From contig NW_020654422.1 of NCBI RefSeq assembly GCF_003589595.1, positions 4,299,154 through 4,363,153 on the forward strand: a stretch of DNA of 64,000 nt. Reading direction: 5' to 3'. The translations under genes were made by a program, and so were the position numbers. Source of the DNA: Hyposmocoma kahamanoa (taxonomy: Eukaryota > Arthropoda > Insecta > Lepidoptera > Cosmopterigidae). Below the pieces are notes generated by a model that saw only the letters and a list, made by a program, of their open reading frames with translations, had not been told where the DNA came from and did not search any database. Of the stretch, positions 22,401 through 31,911 are shown one piece after another (the stretch's first letter is position 1; the number at the start of each line of letters is the position of its first letter).

Positions 22401-24565
22401 TCCTTCCGAGATCCAATCTAATAGCAGTGGACTTGTAGCTTTAATAGCAGTAGAGGTTCTTGTATAAGAGTTTGTCAAGGAAACTGCCATCTTCCCTTTT
22501 GTAAAAAAAATTAAGTTATGTAATAATTATAATATAAAGGGCCGGGACGAACAAGTCGTGCGCCCGATGATAAGCTATACGCTTGTCCATAACAGTTGCA
22601 GCACCACACATTTTTTGGCATATTCTAAGCGCCTGAAAAAAATGTTAGCAATTACACGGCGAAGATAAACTGTCTTTTTACAGAATAACTATTGCAAAGG
22701 CAATTTATTATTTTTTTAAATAACTTTTTATATAAGTTTCCTAAAATAGTGAAACAAAGTATGTTTGGGTAAAAATTAGGTAGTAAATAGTTATATGTAT
22801 AAAAAAGTAAACTATATACTGCTAGAACCATGAAAAACGTGTGGTCAGCCAACCCGACGTCAGAATGGCTGGCCATTTTATTTCTTTAATATTTCCCTTA
22901 GGGCTAAGGCAGAAAATATGTCAATAAAGGTACTGAATAGTAGAAAACAGGTAGTAAATAATGAGCACGGTTTGATTTGGTCCTGATGGACACTAATGTC
23001 CTTTATGTCATTTGGTAAAGCATTGTCTATATATTTTTAACTAAACAATTTTCCTACTCTATAATAGACATAAATGAATCCCTACAATTTCTTTTTACAG
23101 GTGAGAGTATTCCGTCCGCCTAACTACTCTGGAGCTGTAGCCTTTATAATGCTCTTCACTCTTGTTGGAGGTTTCCTGTACCTCCGCAGGAATAACCTCG
23201 AATTTCTATACAACAAACAAATGTGGGCTGTAGCAGCAGTCTTTTTCTGCTTCGCCATGGTATCTGGACAGATGTGGAATCAAATTAGAGGACCCCCCTT
23301 CTTCCATAGAACAAAGAATGGTCCAGTGTATATTAATGGAGGATCTCATGGACAGTTTGTGTTGGAGAGTTATATTGTTGCTATATTGAGTATCCTTTTT
23401 AAAATACACTCGTAATTTTACTCAATTAAACAATAAAGACGTTGACTCCACGTCATCGTGAATCAAATTATCTTCACATCTATTTTACAGCTGAATATAT
23501 ATATAGCTACTATTTTGTCTAGTATAATATGAGCTATTTTCCTTAACTGTCATCTCAGATGGAGCCGTTGTCGTAGGCATGATTCTAATGATAGAAGCGG
23601 CAGGTGGAGTGAGAGGTTCCGAGCAGAGGCTGCAGGAGGGAAAGAGGCGGCGATTCCAGTCCGTTATAGGACTTGTACTGGTCTGCGTGTTTTTCTCACT
23701 GTTGCTTTCTGTATTCAGGGCTAAAACTCAAGGCTATCCTTACAGGTGCGTATGATTATAATGTAAGGCTATTAGATGACAGTCACGTTACATACAGAAT
23801 TGACCGCATTAAACTTTCATTTCTAAATAGTGAAATAAAATCAACGTACCCGACGGCGACGTACCAACGTTTTCCATGTTTAATTTTTAAAATTTGACAT
23901 GTACTTATCGACTTTTTTTTAGTTTTCGTGATTGTTACACATAGTAAATGAAACTATTTTTTCAGATCTAAATCCTAAAATAGTCAAAAATAGATTTTGC
24001 AATTAATATTAGACATAACTGGTTGATGACTTTTTGTTGATGATTTACCATCTCAGTCAGCCGTGACCATGGGACCTATAAAGGGCCCGTCGAAACGTTG
24101 GTTTGTTTGAAAAACAAATATACCTACGAATTATATAGGTTGTCCGCAGTGGAGGTGAAGTAAAAACGTGAAAATATGTAGATAATAGTTATAATAAACT
24201 TCCACAATGGATTTCTTAACTAAAGGAATTTAGTCTACGTCCAATGTTAGGAATGTTCAGGAACATACTTTACACCAAAGAGATCTTAATTAAAGGAATT
24301 TAGGCAACGTGTGATGTTAGGACGTTGTACCGAAAAGTAACTTAGAATTTGTACGTAAAATAATAATTTTGTCAGCGGTCACGTTATAATGCACGGGACA
24401 CATGTTTCTGCTGCGAATACAAGTGCGCTGACCTGATGTTACAGTTGTTCACATATCCGGATACATATATACGTGATTTGGATCCGAAAAAATAGTTACA
24501 TTTACAATAATGATAAAATACTTACTGATTAATTTGTTTTTTGTTTCAGTTTCCTGTTCAAATAA
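19437..24565 (+). CDS. Tusc3: oligosaccharyltransferase subunit, Ost3/Tusc3/Magt1 family (6 exons, 330 aa)
   Basis: Thioredoxin-fold subunit of the ER oligosaccharyltransferase; the family uses mixed disulfides to hold substrates for N-glycosylation, and members have been linked to magnesium transport. Exons: 19437-19514, 20488-20769, 21586-21726, 23101-23389, 23559-23745, 24550-24565, phases 0,0,0,1,2, 993 coding bases. Residues 1-19 form a signal peptide ([20 protein letters not shown]). The lumenal thioredoxin domain carries the redox CAIC motif at 77-80 ([14 protein letters not shown]) and [15 protein letters not shown] in exon 3. Exons 4-5 encode four membrane segments with the family signatures [31 protein letters not shown] and [17 protein letters not shown]. 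The C-terminus GYPYSFLFK matches the family. Introns hold a nested TIR element, R2 copies and a Penelope 3' end. Exons 4-6 have a diverged copy downstream (29023-31278). Confidence 0.96.
19861..20436. repeat. TIR/foldback element with internal inverted repeats, OST intron 1
   Basis: Left terminus GCCT...GGCTTATTCCCAATTGTCACCAC, and right terminus GTGGTGACAACTGGGAATAAGC...AGGC as its complement. The inner arms also mirror each other ('ggcgataaatgg', 'tcccatatgttacc', 'aaaatctcagttgttgccac' and their complements), so most of the element could fold. An M1 element has inserted near the right end. Confidence 0.7.
20291..20398. repeat. M1 short TIR element nested in another TIR element
   Basis: Starts TACAGTCAAAAGCACATCAG and ends 'aagcttgacttgctcttaac'. 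Relative of 9535-9650 in inverted internal orientation. Nested in the right arm of 19861-20436, so it is the younger of the two. Confidence 0.65.
21795..22076 (-). repeat. R2 retroelement, near full length, OST intron 3
   Basis: Reverse-complement copy from the A/T-rich tail 'tataatattaagtgacggga' to 'actctttcacaaggagctc'. It abuts a short S1 SINE tail ('taataacgcacacactcaac', about 22076-22096), suggesting insertion into or next to an S1 copy. Confidence 0.75.
22538..22605 (-). repeat. R2 3'-end fragment, OST intron 3
   Basis: Matches only the 3' part of R2: 'gggacgaacaagtcgtgcgc' through 'cataacagttgcagcaccac'. Confidence 0.6.
23940..24500 (+). mobile_element. Penelope-type 3' end in OST intron 5
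   Basis: Contains the block 'agacataactggttgatgac', 'ctcagtcagccgtgaccatg', 'ggacctataaagggcccgtc', then gaaacgttggtttgtttgaaaaac. The same block follows the coding part of the Penelope-like element at 57600-58930 on the minus strand. The copy begins near 'gaaactattttttcagatct' and ends near 'gatttggatccgaaaaaata', which is the complement of the beginning, so the fragment is bounded by inverted termini. No coding sequence remains. Confidence 0.55.
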
Positions 24566-24655
24566 AATAATAAATAGATGGTGTAAGAGATAATTGCACA
24601 TTGTGATAAGTGCAGTTTATTACAATAATAATTCAATTTTTAGTGTGACCGAAAT

Positions 24656-24661
24656 AATAAA
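24656..24661 (+). terminator. polyadenylation signal of the OST gene
   Basis: AATAAA 90 bases past the stop codon, in a T-rich context. Another AATAAA overlaps the stop region at 24561. Either could serve. Confidence 0.5.
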
Positions 24662-25192
24662 TCTGTTATTATTTATAAGAAAAATAATCTGTTTATTTGT
24701 TTTAGTGAAACCTGTCTTGTTTTATTAACTGTCGTAGTATTTGTATGATATAATAAGGTAGGTTTATATACTAAGTTTTTTTATTCACCATGTCTAGCCT
24801 TTTCATTCGAATGATTAGTATTAGTAACATTCAAAGTTGTGCATCGCTAGTTTCGCTATAGCCACGGAACTTCATACAAATACCCAGCGGGATAACGAAC
24901 GGTATTGTTCGCTACCCACAGCGGTAGTGAGTATCGCTTATATCTGAATATGCAGAAACAGTAGTCTGTTATCGTAGTCACTGTAGATGTGTAGCGATTA
25001 TTTCAACTTTTTAAACTCATTTTCTTGAAACAAGTCAATTATGTACAATTTAACGACTTTAGTGGCCCTGCGGTTAAAACTGTGGCCTCTATTTTAGATG
25101 AGATGAACTTACATAACATCGAGCGAAAATGTAGTAACTGGCTAGCTTACTAAATTTCGAATGATGTATGTAAGTAAGTAATGTCGGCATGG
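24662..25192. other. spacer, nothing recognised
   Basis: Non-coding spacer after the OST gene. No repeat with a second copy in the window was identified. Confidence 0.4.
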
Positions 25193-25530
25193 CTGTGTTT
25201 CGGTTGCAGTGTTACTCAGAGCCATAAATTGCAAAATCTGAGGGGCACTGAAAGCTGAAATTCAGAAGGTATGGAACGCTTCGGAAGAGACCTACACTCA
25301 TTACTTGGTGGACCAAACTGAGGAAAATGTTTTTACTGCCCAGAAGAAGGATGCTGAATCACCCCCGGGTAATAAAAATATATGCTGTAAATTTTAGACA
25401 TATTTTGTAAATATCTGTTTAAATTAACACAGTAATGCTGATATTACTGCTTGGCGGCAGAAATAGATAAGGTGGCAGTACCTTCCCTGGACGAGCTCTT
25501 TCACAAGGAGCTCTTCAAATTTCTTTGAGT
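25193..25530 (-). repeat. R2 retroelement, interrupted
   Basis: Two R2 pieces in reverse complement: 25193-25250 ('tcggttgcagtgttactcag' to 'aaatctgaggggcac') and 25430-25520 ('acagtaatgctgatattact' to 'gagctctttcacaaggagct'). They are separated by about 180 bp of unrelated sequence replacing the middle of the element. Confidence 0.6.
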
Positions 25531-25589
25531 TTCTATGAGTATACATATCAGAATAATGGTTGGTAACATTACTCAGAACACTCATACTG

Positions 25590-25735
25590 TAACCTCTTTG
25601 TACGGCCCTCTGCTGAGTATAGTCTCCTCTCATGCGAGGGTTTAGGCCATAGCTCGCCATACGAATCCAATGCGGGTTGATAACTTCATTGTGAACCTTC
25701 TTCGACATGCAGGTTTAATTACGAAGTTTTTCATC
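25590..25735. repeat. dispersed repeat R5
   Basis: 'gtctcctctcatgcgagggt' then ttaggccatagctcgcca, and 'cgacatgcaggttt', recur at 48536-48665 in the same order ('gtctcctctcaggcgaaggt', ttaggccatagatcgcca, 'cgacgtgcaggtttt'). Family not named; it resembles a common lepidopteran interspersed repeat. Confidence 0.55.
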
Positions 25736-26137
25736 ACCGTATCTGTACCCTGTAAAGAGTTGAATCCTGACGTCCTTATATCGTGGTGAATACAGTTTAT
25801 GTTTATCTAATGCACCCAGGAGATTTAAGTTTACTAAAAGTGTACTTAACGCACCTAGGTAAATTAAGTTAACGCACCCGTAATTTCTTATTTACCACCC
25901 CACAATGCACTACTATATGTATTATAAATACCTACATAAAAATTCATAACAACAACTTATCTTCTTTGCTGGCGGATAGCAATTCATTGGACGTGTTCCC
26001 AACACTGTTTCTGAGTGTTATTTGTGAAACATTGTATTCGGAAGGTATAAAAAGCTTACTTTTTCGAAAGCTTTTAGCATTTGATTCTCTGTAATTTAGT
26101 TTAGACAACCAGCACTGGTCACTGTTAATTAGGTACT

Positions 26138-26960
26138 TTGTCCGTGGTTCTACTGCGTAGTGCTACTAGTAGTACCAAGGGAGAAGTTTTTAGCCCATGG
26201 TTCCACCAGTAGGGCTACGGGCAATATTGTATGGGCATTGGACCTACTGATCGGGTAGTACAGTCACCTTCAATATTAATAATACTACTGGTTCTGAGCT
26301 AACTACAATTTTGTTTTCAAGGATGATTAGTTCCATCTGAAACTCCCATTATAAGTTCTTAATCAACACTTGCAATCGTTTTTGGTTTTTAATTTTATGT
26401 TTTAATTTGGCTTGTAAATCAAAATTTGCAATGGGAATACTCTGTTTAAAGTGTGGCCTGAGCCCCTTTCGCTATGTGCAGGATGCACCGCGTGCAGGCG
26501 AGGTTGGTATGGGGCCCTGATAACTGGAATACTTAGAATTTACAGTCTTATTTCACCCTAGACCGAATTTGCTGGCCTGATCAGTCGCCATTCCAAAGTG
26601 GACATAAAGTTGGGTTTTAAAGCCAGCAGCGGCACTCTTCAGTGACTGCACGCACCATATAATATTTTCACTTAAAAGCAATACTTACAAAAATAATTTA
26701 TAAAATATATTAAACAATGCACGTTATTACAATATATCTTGCGATTTTTTTATGAACTGTCACAGGGATCATCCTAGAGAACAATTGTAGTTAGCTTAGA
26801 AGCAGTAACATTATTAATATCGACGGTGACTGTACTACCAATGCCCATATTATAATACCATATTAATATTGCCCGTAGACCTACTGGAAGAACCACGGGC
26901 AAAAACATTGCCCTTGGCACTACTAGCAGTACTACGCAGTAGGACCACGGGCAATGAATC
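26138..26960. repeat. large inverted-repeat (foldback) element between OST gene and its duplicated exons
   Basis: Left arm about 26138-26320 and right arm about 26785-26960 are imperfect complements over about 180 bp. For example 'gtggttctactgcgtagtgc' on the left corresponds to the complement of 'gtactacgcagtaggaccac' on the right, and 'gagctaactacaattttg' mirrors 'acaattgtagttagctt'. The 460-bp loop has no recognised coding sequence. Confidence 0.75.
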
Positions 26961-27956
26961 GTTAATGATTCTACTGTGTGGACTTAAAATAGTGTAATAA
27001 CTTACAAATATCAATAATAAATTACAAATATTAATTAAAAGTCTGGCTTGGCAGAGTGGATAAACATAAGTAGGCACCTAATATCCGTTAATGATAAAAT
27101 CCAATTATGGACAAAAATGCCCATGATAAAAATGCGAAATTAAATACAGTAATAAACACTTTTTATTTTCTATGTTTATAATAATACTGAAACACACAAC
27201 AGTCACCAAACATGTGAAAACCATTTTCAAACATGATAAAAAATAGGTACCTTACCTACCTACTTAAAACGCGGTCCATAAAAAATGCCCGCTATTATGT
27301 CAATGGTGCAGTCTTATTTTTTCTTGGTTAGTCTTTTAAGCCACTTCAAAGTTTTTGACTTGTCTTTAAAACGTTTCCCTCTTTTAAAGACGAGTCTAAA
27401 GCTTCTAACATAAAAATGAATTCCTATTTCATCCTAGACTCACTGGCATACAGATTTAAGTAAATACATACATAACAGTCTTATTACGATACGTAATGGC
27501 GAATGAAAATGGCCGCCAGTTGTCAAAATTTAACTGACCGTAAATTTTATTTATGAATAATAAAAGGACCTCAAATTAAATAAAAAACAATTTATGTTTT
27601 CTTATTTTTAGTACCTACTTAGTTTAAAAATGTTCATTGATTGATGCACTGTCCATTATCGGTGGCATTAGGTACCTACCTTAATTAGCAAACGATCATA
27701 AAATGAAATTACTGTGAAGTGAGGATAATGTTAATTGAATCCACACTCATAAATTATTGTTCTGTGTGTAATGTTTATTGATACCTGTGTAGTTATTTCA
27801 TAATCAAGATGATTCTTGGTAGCCACAAAATATTATTAAATGAAATCGGCGACATTGTAGTTTATTTGGGCAGAACGGTAAGATTGTTTCGGACAAGCAC
27901 ATAGGTGGATAGTGGTAGCGGTTGAGACCCATGACTCTTATACAATAAATTTTCAA

Positions 27957-28202
27957 TAATATATCGCACATGACAACTATAGTATTATCTCAAAATGGCT
28001 TTAATTTATATTAATATTACCTATTTAGTTTTAAAGCGACAGTATTGTCCTGTCTCTTTGAAATTAAATCGTATATGAATGACACATCAGTATAGCAAAA
28101 TTTTGGAAATTAATTATTAATATAACGCAATTTTGAGATAAAATATAATATAACGCCATTTTTGAGATAATACTGTGTTAGTTGTCAAGTGCGATATAAT
28201 TT
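27957..28202. repeat. MITE-like TIR element
   Basis: About 245 bp with about 44-bp inverted termini: 'ataatatatcgcacatgaca' through 'tattatctcaaaatggc' on the left, and 'gccatttttgagataatact' through 'gttgtcaagtgcgatataat' on the right. The centre is AT-rich and non-coding. Confidence 0.75.
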
Positions 28203-29022
28203 TAATTTAATTTAATGCATTGTATTTTATAATGTTTTTATTTTATTTCACTTCATTTTTGTGACTCGTGTATGCTGTAATATTGGCGAAATAAAATGTT
28301 TTGAACTTGAATAACCCTGATATAAAAAGGGTTGCACAGTGAGTTGATATTTGATTATCGACGTCTTAAACAAAATGTGATTACGCTGAATTATTCACTT
28401 ATTCCGCTATTCTTATTCCGTTCTTAGTAGCGCGGGTTACTGAGAGCGTTAATTACTGGATCAGAATAAGAATAGCTGAATATTTAGACCGGGATACTAT
28501 GTTCCGATTCCATTACTGTGGTGTGTTTTTATATTTCTAAATTTTACCGGGCGGTTCCAATCACCATTTAATTATGGTTTAATCGCTGAAAATATTCCGC
28601 CATCCCATACATTCTGGTCGAGTAGGTACGAGTAAAGAACAGCTGATGCTTACTTTTTTTCGTAATTTGTGGTAGTTTCTATTCTTTTTATTCGTATTGA
28701 TGGGTAATGACCTGTCTGAATTGAAGATTACCATTCTGACCAAATTAATTTGTAACTTGACATGTTTGTGATATTTACTTTATTATTGTGTTCTGGTAAT
28801 CTTATTGACATAGATATTTGCGTGCTATTTCATATAATGCGAAACTTGTTTGTACTGGCACTGTCTCTTTTGTTATACCATGTTTTAAGCGAATAAACGA
28901 ATTAATATTATTATTATTAAAATATTGTGATATAAAAAAGTCACACTTCTGAAGAGATTACAAAAAGCCAATCGCTTCGTTAAATATAACATACGTACAT
29001 TCCAGATTTCCAATATCCACAG
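28203..29022. other. spacer before the duplicated OST exons
   Basis: No thioredoxin-domain exon, CXXC motif or convincing start exon was recognised here. Two candidate acceptors for the following exon lie at 29004-29005 and 29021-29022. Confidence 0.4.
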
Positions 29023-31278
29023 ATCCAACACAACTACAACTATGCGGTAGCATTAATAACAATATTTGCAATAATTACTGGATACTTTCACTATCGCAAA
29101 AATAGCTTCGCTGTCTTTATTAAACAAACGTTAGCGACTTTGGTAATTTTGTACTGCTCTTATTTGGTCTCAGCCCCGGTATGGAATAATATGAGAAGAC
29201 CACCGTTTTATCAAATGACTGTTAACGGTCGGAACTATATCTATAATAGATCAAGGGCACAATATGTAGCGGAGAGTTACGTAGTCGCTATTGCGAGTAT
29301 CCTTTTTGTATTACTCATCATAGTCCATTATCTATTTTCGTGTAGGTATAGGTAGCATAATATTATGGCATTTTAAAGCAGTACCTATAGGTAAACAAAA
29401 AAGCAACGAGAATGGACACTCTGGTTTTAGATACCTACCGCCACACGCTCTATACATTGACTGAACGGCAGGCATCAAGGCTCTTGGCGAGCCGTTTTGG
29501 CGCTAAGACGGCTTTGATATTTGAATATAGTATTCATTTATTCGTTACGAAACTTGTACGTTATTATAAAACATCAGTGTACGTTACTATTTATAATGGT
29601 CGTGAATAGTGCTGTGTACGGCTGTTTCTTTTCCGAAAGATGAAACGAAGTTGATAAAAACTTATACCTAATTATTAACTAGGTAATGATAAACTTTAAC
29701 ACACAATTTCAAATACCTTGGTTACCTTATTTAAAAATACCTGTCCAAAATATAACATTTTAAGTGCTTTAATATATTTTTAAAATAAATCTTCAATATT
29801 ATTCTAGTTGGTGAGTTAATGAAAAATATTATCTAATCGTTATAAATACCTAATGAACATGTGTAGTTATTAGAATTCTATTATAGAATTAAAGAAAACA
29901 GATTCGCTTTAGAATTTTCGCTATGTTGCCGCTCTGACTACGTAACGTAATTATAGGAGAAAGTGATGGGTAACGTAATGGGGTAATGGGATTTGCGCGT
30001 GTGCAGATAGCGCCTTGTTGTATGTAATAGTAATAGGTAAATAACTTTCGACCGTTGTATGGAGTATTCGGGGTATGGTAATGCTCCAAGTTTGGAAAAA
30101 TCTTTATCGACTTTGATCTAGAATTCTAAAAGAACGAGATTTAAAAATGCAAGTTTATATTAGTATCTATTTCTTCCAAAGAGTACCAAGATTTTTCACC
30201 ATTGGTAGAGATACCAGACTATTCTTATTGGAGCAAATCGGAAATGTGTTTCTTCTTATAATCTTAAAGTTATCCTAAATCAGTGTATCAGATGCAGCAG
30301 TAACGGTAGGCATGATCCTAGTGATTGAGGGAGGAGGTGGAGTAAGAGTTATAGAACCACCCACACAACCACCTCAAGCGGGAAAGAAATGGCTGCGAAG
30401 ATTACAATCTTGTATTGGACTTTTACTTATATGCGTTTTCTTCTCGTTGCTCTTGTCTATGCTGAAGTTTAAGAGAAATCATTATCCTTACAAGTAAGTT
30501 GACGACAGGTTCAAATCCCAGTGGAACCAGAAACAAAGATCTGCAACGGCAACAAGCATATAGAAAAATTCGTGGTCTGCTCGTTTGTTAAATAGCTCAC
30601 TTGGGAGAGCGTCAGTCACGGTATGGCAGACGCTGGTTTGAGACCAGCCGGATCGAATGAACTGTTGCTTTGTGCTCGATCTATGTATTAATCATTTATT
30701 AAGTTGGTTCTGGTCTGGGAGCAATTAGTGTTCTAATTCTAATTTTGATGGGCATTATCAATGGACATGTGTTGTCTATTCCATAGTTTGGCACCAGGGC
30801 ACATCTTTCAGGTCGGGGAGGTCGATACTAAGAGATGGTGGAGAGATAGTAATAGTTGGGTATAGTTACAAAATATAGACCCATCTGTGAGCACATCTTA
30901 CAGAAAGCAATAATATCGATCAACTAGGATCGAAACCCTGACAGGTATGACCTGTGCCATAGTACGAATACTGCTGCTGGATACGTTAATCGTACTTTTA
31001 GGTCTCCTATTGCCGGTGTACTAACAAAAACGTTTGTAAGTACGAATGCAATTAAGGTTTTGATCGAAATTTAAATTAATCTAAAAGCTATTGAAAGTTC
31101 ATCTTTAAAGTATTAAAGATATTTATTTCAAATTTAAACACTGGACGATCAAATAATTTTGATGCTGACTGTACTTCTAAGTAGTAAGTAGGTGCTTCGA
31201 TTTCATCTTGTACATACATGGACATACCAATCTTTTTTACTAACTGGTTGATTTTGTTTCAGTTTTTTGTTCGAATAA
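29023..31278 (+). CDS. duplicated exons 4-6 of the OST subunit gene (membrane half only)
   Basis: Three exons repeat the last three of the upstream gene: 29023-29296, 30292-30493 and 31263-31278, with GT/AG borders and the same phases (0, 1, 2, stop). The protein diverges but keeps the family pattern: NYNYAVALITIF, a membrane segment, [54 protein letters not shown] and the C-terminus HYPYNFLFE, ending at a stop. A basic/proline insert (PPTQPPQAGKKWLRR) lengthens the loop in exon 5'. Spliced to OST exons 1-3 this would read in frame and total 993 bases, the same as the main form. No thioredoxin exons lie nearby, so it is either an alternative 3' half of the OST gene, a truncated paralogue with an unseen first exon, or a young pseudogene. 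Absence of stops or frameshifts favours selection. The first acceptor is uncertain: 29005 gives five extra residues but a different phase. Confidence 0.8.
30590..30770 (+). repeat. tRNA-like SINE (family S3), intron of the duplicated copy
   Basis: Contains 'agctcacttgggagagcgtc' (A-box-like), 'gctggtttgagaccagccgg' and a tail with 'gtgctcgatctatgtattaa'. Similar tails occur at 31600-31680 and 45420-45530. Lies between duplicated exons 5' and 6'. Confidence 0.5.
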
Positions 31279-31342
31279 GTGAAAACTAAATGAAAAAGAT
31301 TACACATTAATGGAATGCTGCATTGCAATATAATTGATTTAT

Positions 31343-31425
31343 TGACACTTAAGATTGAAATCCAACTCAATGCCGCTTACTATGAGTTAAGTCCAAAGTG
31401 TCAAGCTTGATGTGCTCTTAACTGT
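31343..31425. repeat. M1 element, left end missing
   Basis: From 'gacacttaagattgaaatcc' to 'gtcaagcttgatgtgctctt' then aactgta. Lies in the 3' flank of the duplicated OST exons. Confidence 0.6.
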
Positions 31426-31433
31426 ACATATTT

Positions 31434-31439
31434 AATAAA
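31434..31439 (+). terminator. candidate polyadenylation signal for the duplicated OST exons
   Basis: AATAAA about 155 bases past the TAA of the last duplicated exon. It is the first canonical hexamer seen after that stop. Confidence 0.35.
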
Positions 31440-31711
31440 TATGTTTTACAAAATATAAAATTCTTTAAATTTATAACAATAAATGCGTCGAACATTTTGC
31501 TTACAATAAATAAACATGTGTTAAAACTTCCGACTAATCAACAGCCAAAGCCTCATTATTGGCACAATGTTTAGAAGCCATCCCGTGGTTCAAGTAAATT
31601 AGATCGAAAGAATTTTTCTTTGTGTTGTTCGATCTTTGTATCAATAATAACATATAATAACATTCTATTTGTTCACTTAAAACGCAATGCTGATATAAAT
31701 ATAGCCATCCC

Positions 31712-31842
31712 TAAAGCGTGAAACACGTAGAGAGCGGGTGCGGGTCGGGCGCATGTCGGGTCTAATTCCGTGTATTTATATGGACGACAACACACGACCC
31801 GCGGCCCGACCCGCACCCGCTCTCAGTGCATTTCAAGCTTTA
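31712..31842. repeat. GC-rich inverted-repeat element
   Basis: 'aaagcgtgaaacacg' then 'gagcgggtgcgggtcggg' is mirrored by 'cccgacccgcacccgctct' then a degenerate end reading aagcttt. The centre, 'tatggacgacaacacacg', is shared with the element at 47567-47702. Confidence 0.7.
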
Positions 31843-31911
31843 AGTGATCTAAATGTAAGTAAATATTATTTGTAACTTAATATTATTATTAGCTGAAATA
31901 AAAAGTGAGTC

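Noticed and set aside
24662..29022. Search for duplicated OST exons 1-3 (thioredoxin part) upstream of the duplicated exons.
   Set aside because: No CXXC-containing exon or YDEY-type block was found on the plus strand; only repeats and AT-rich spacer.
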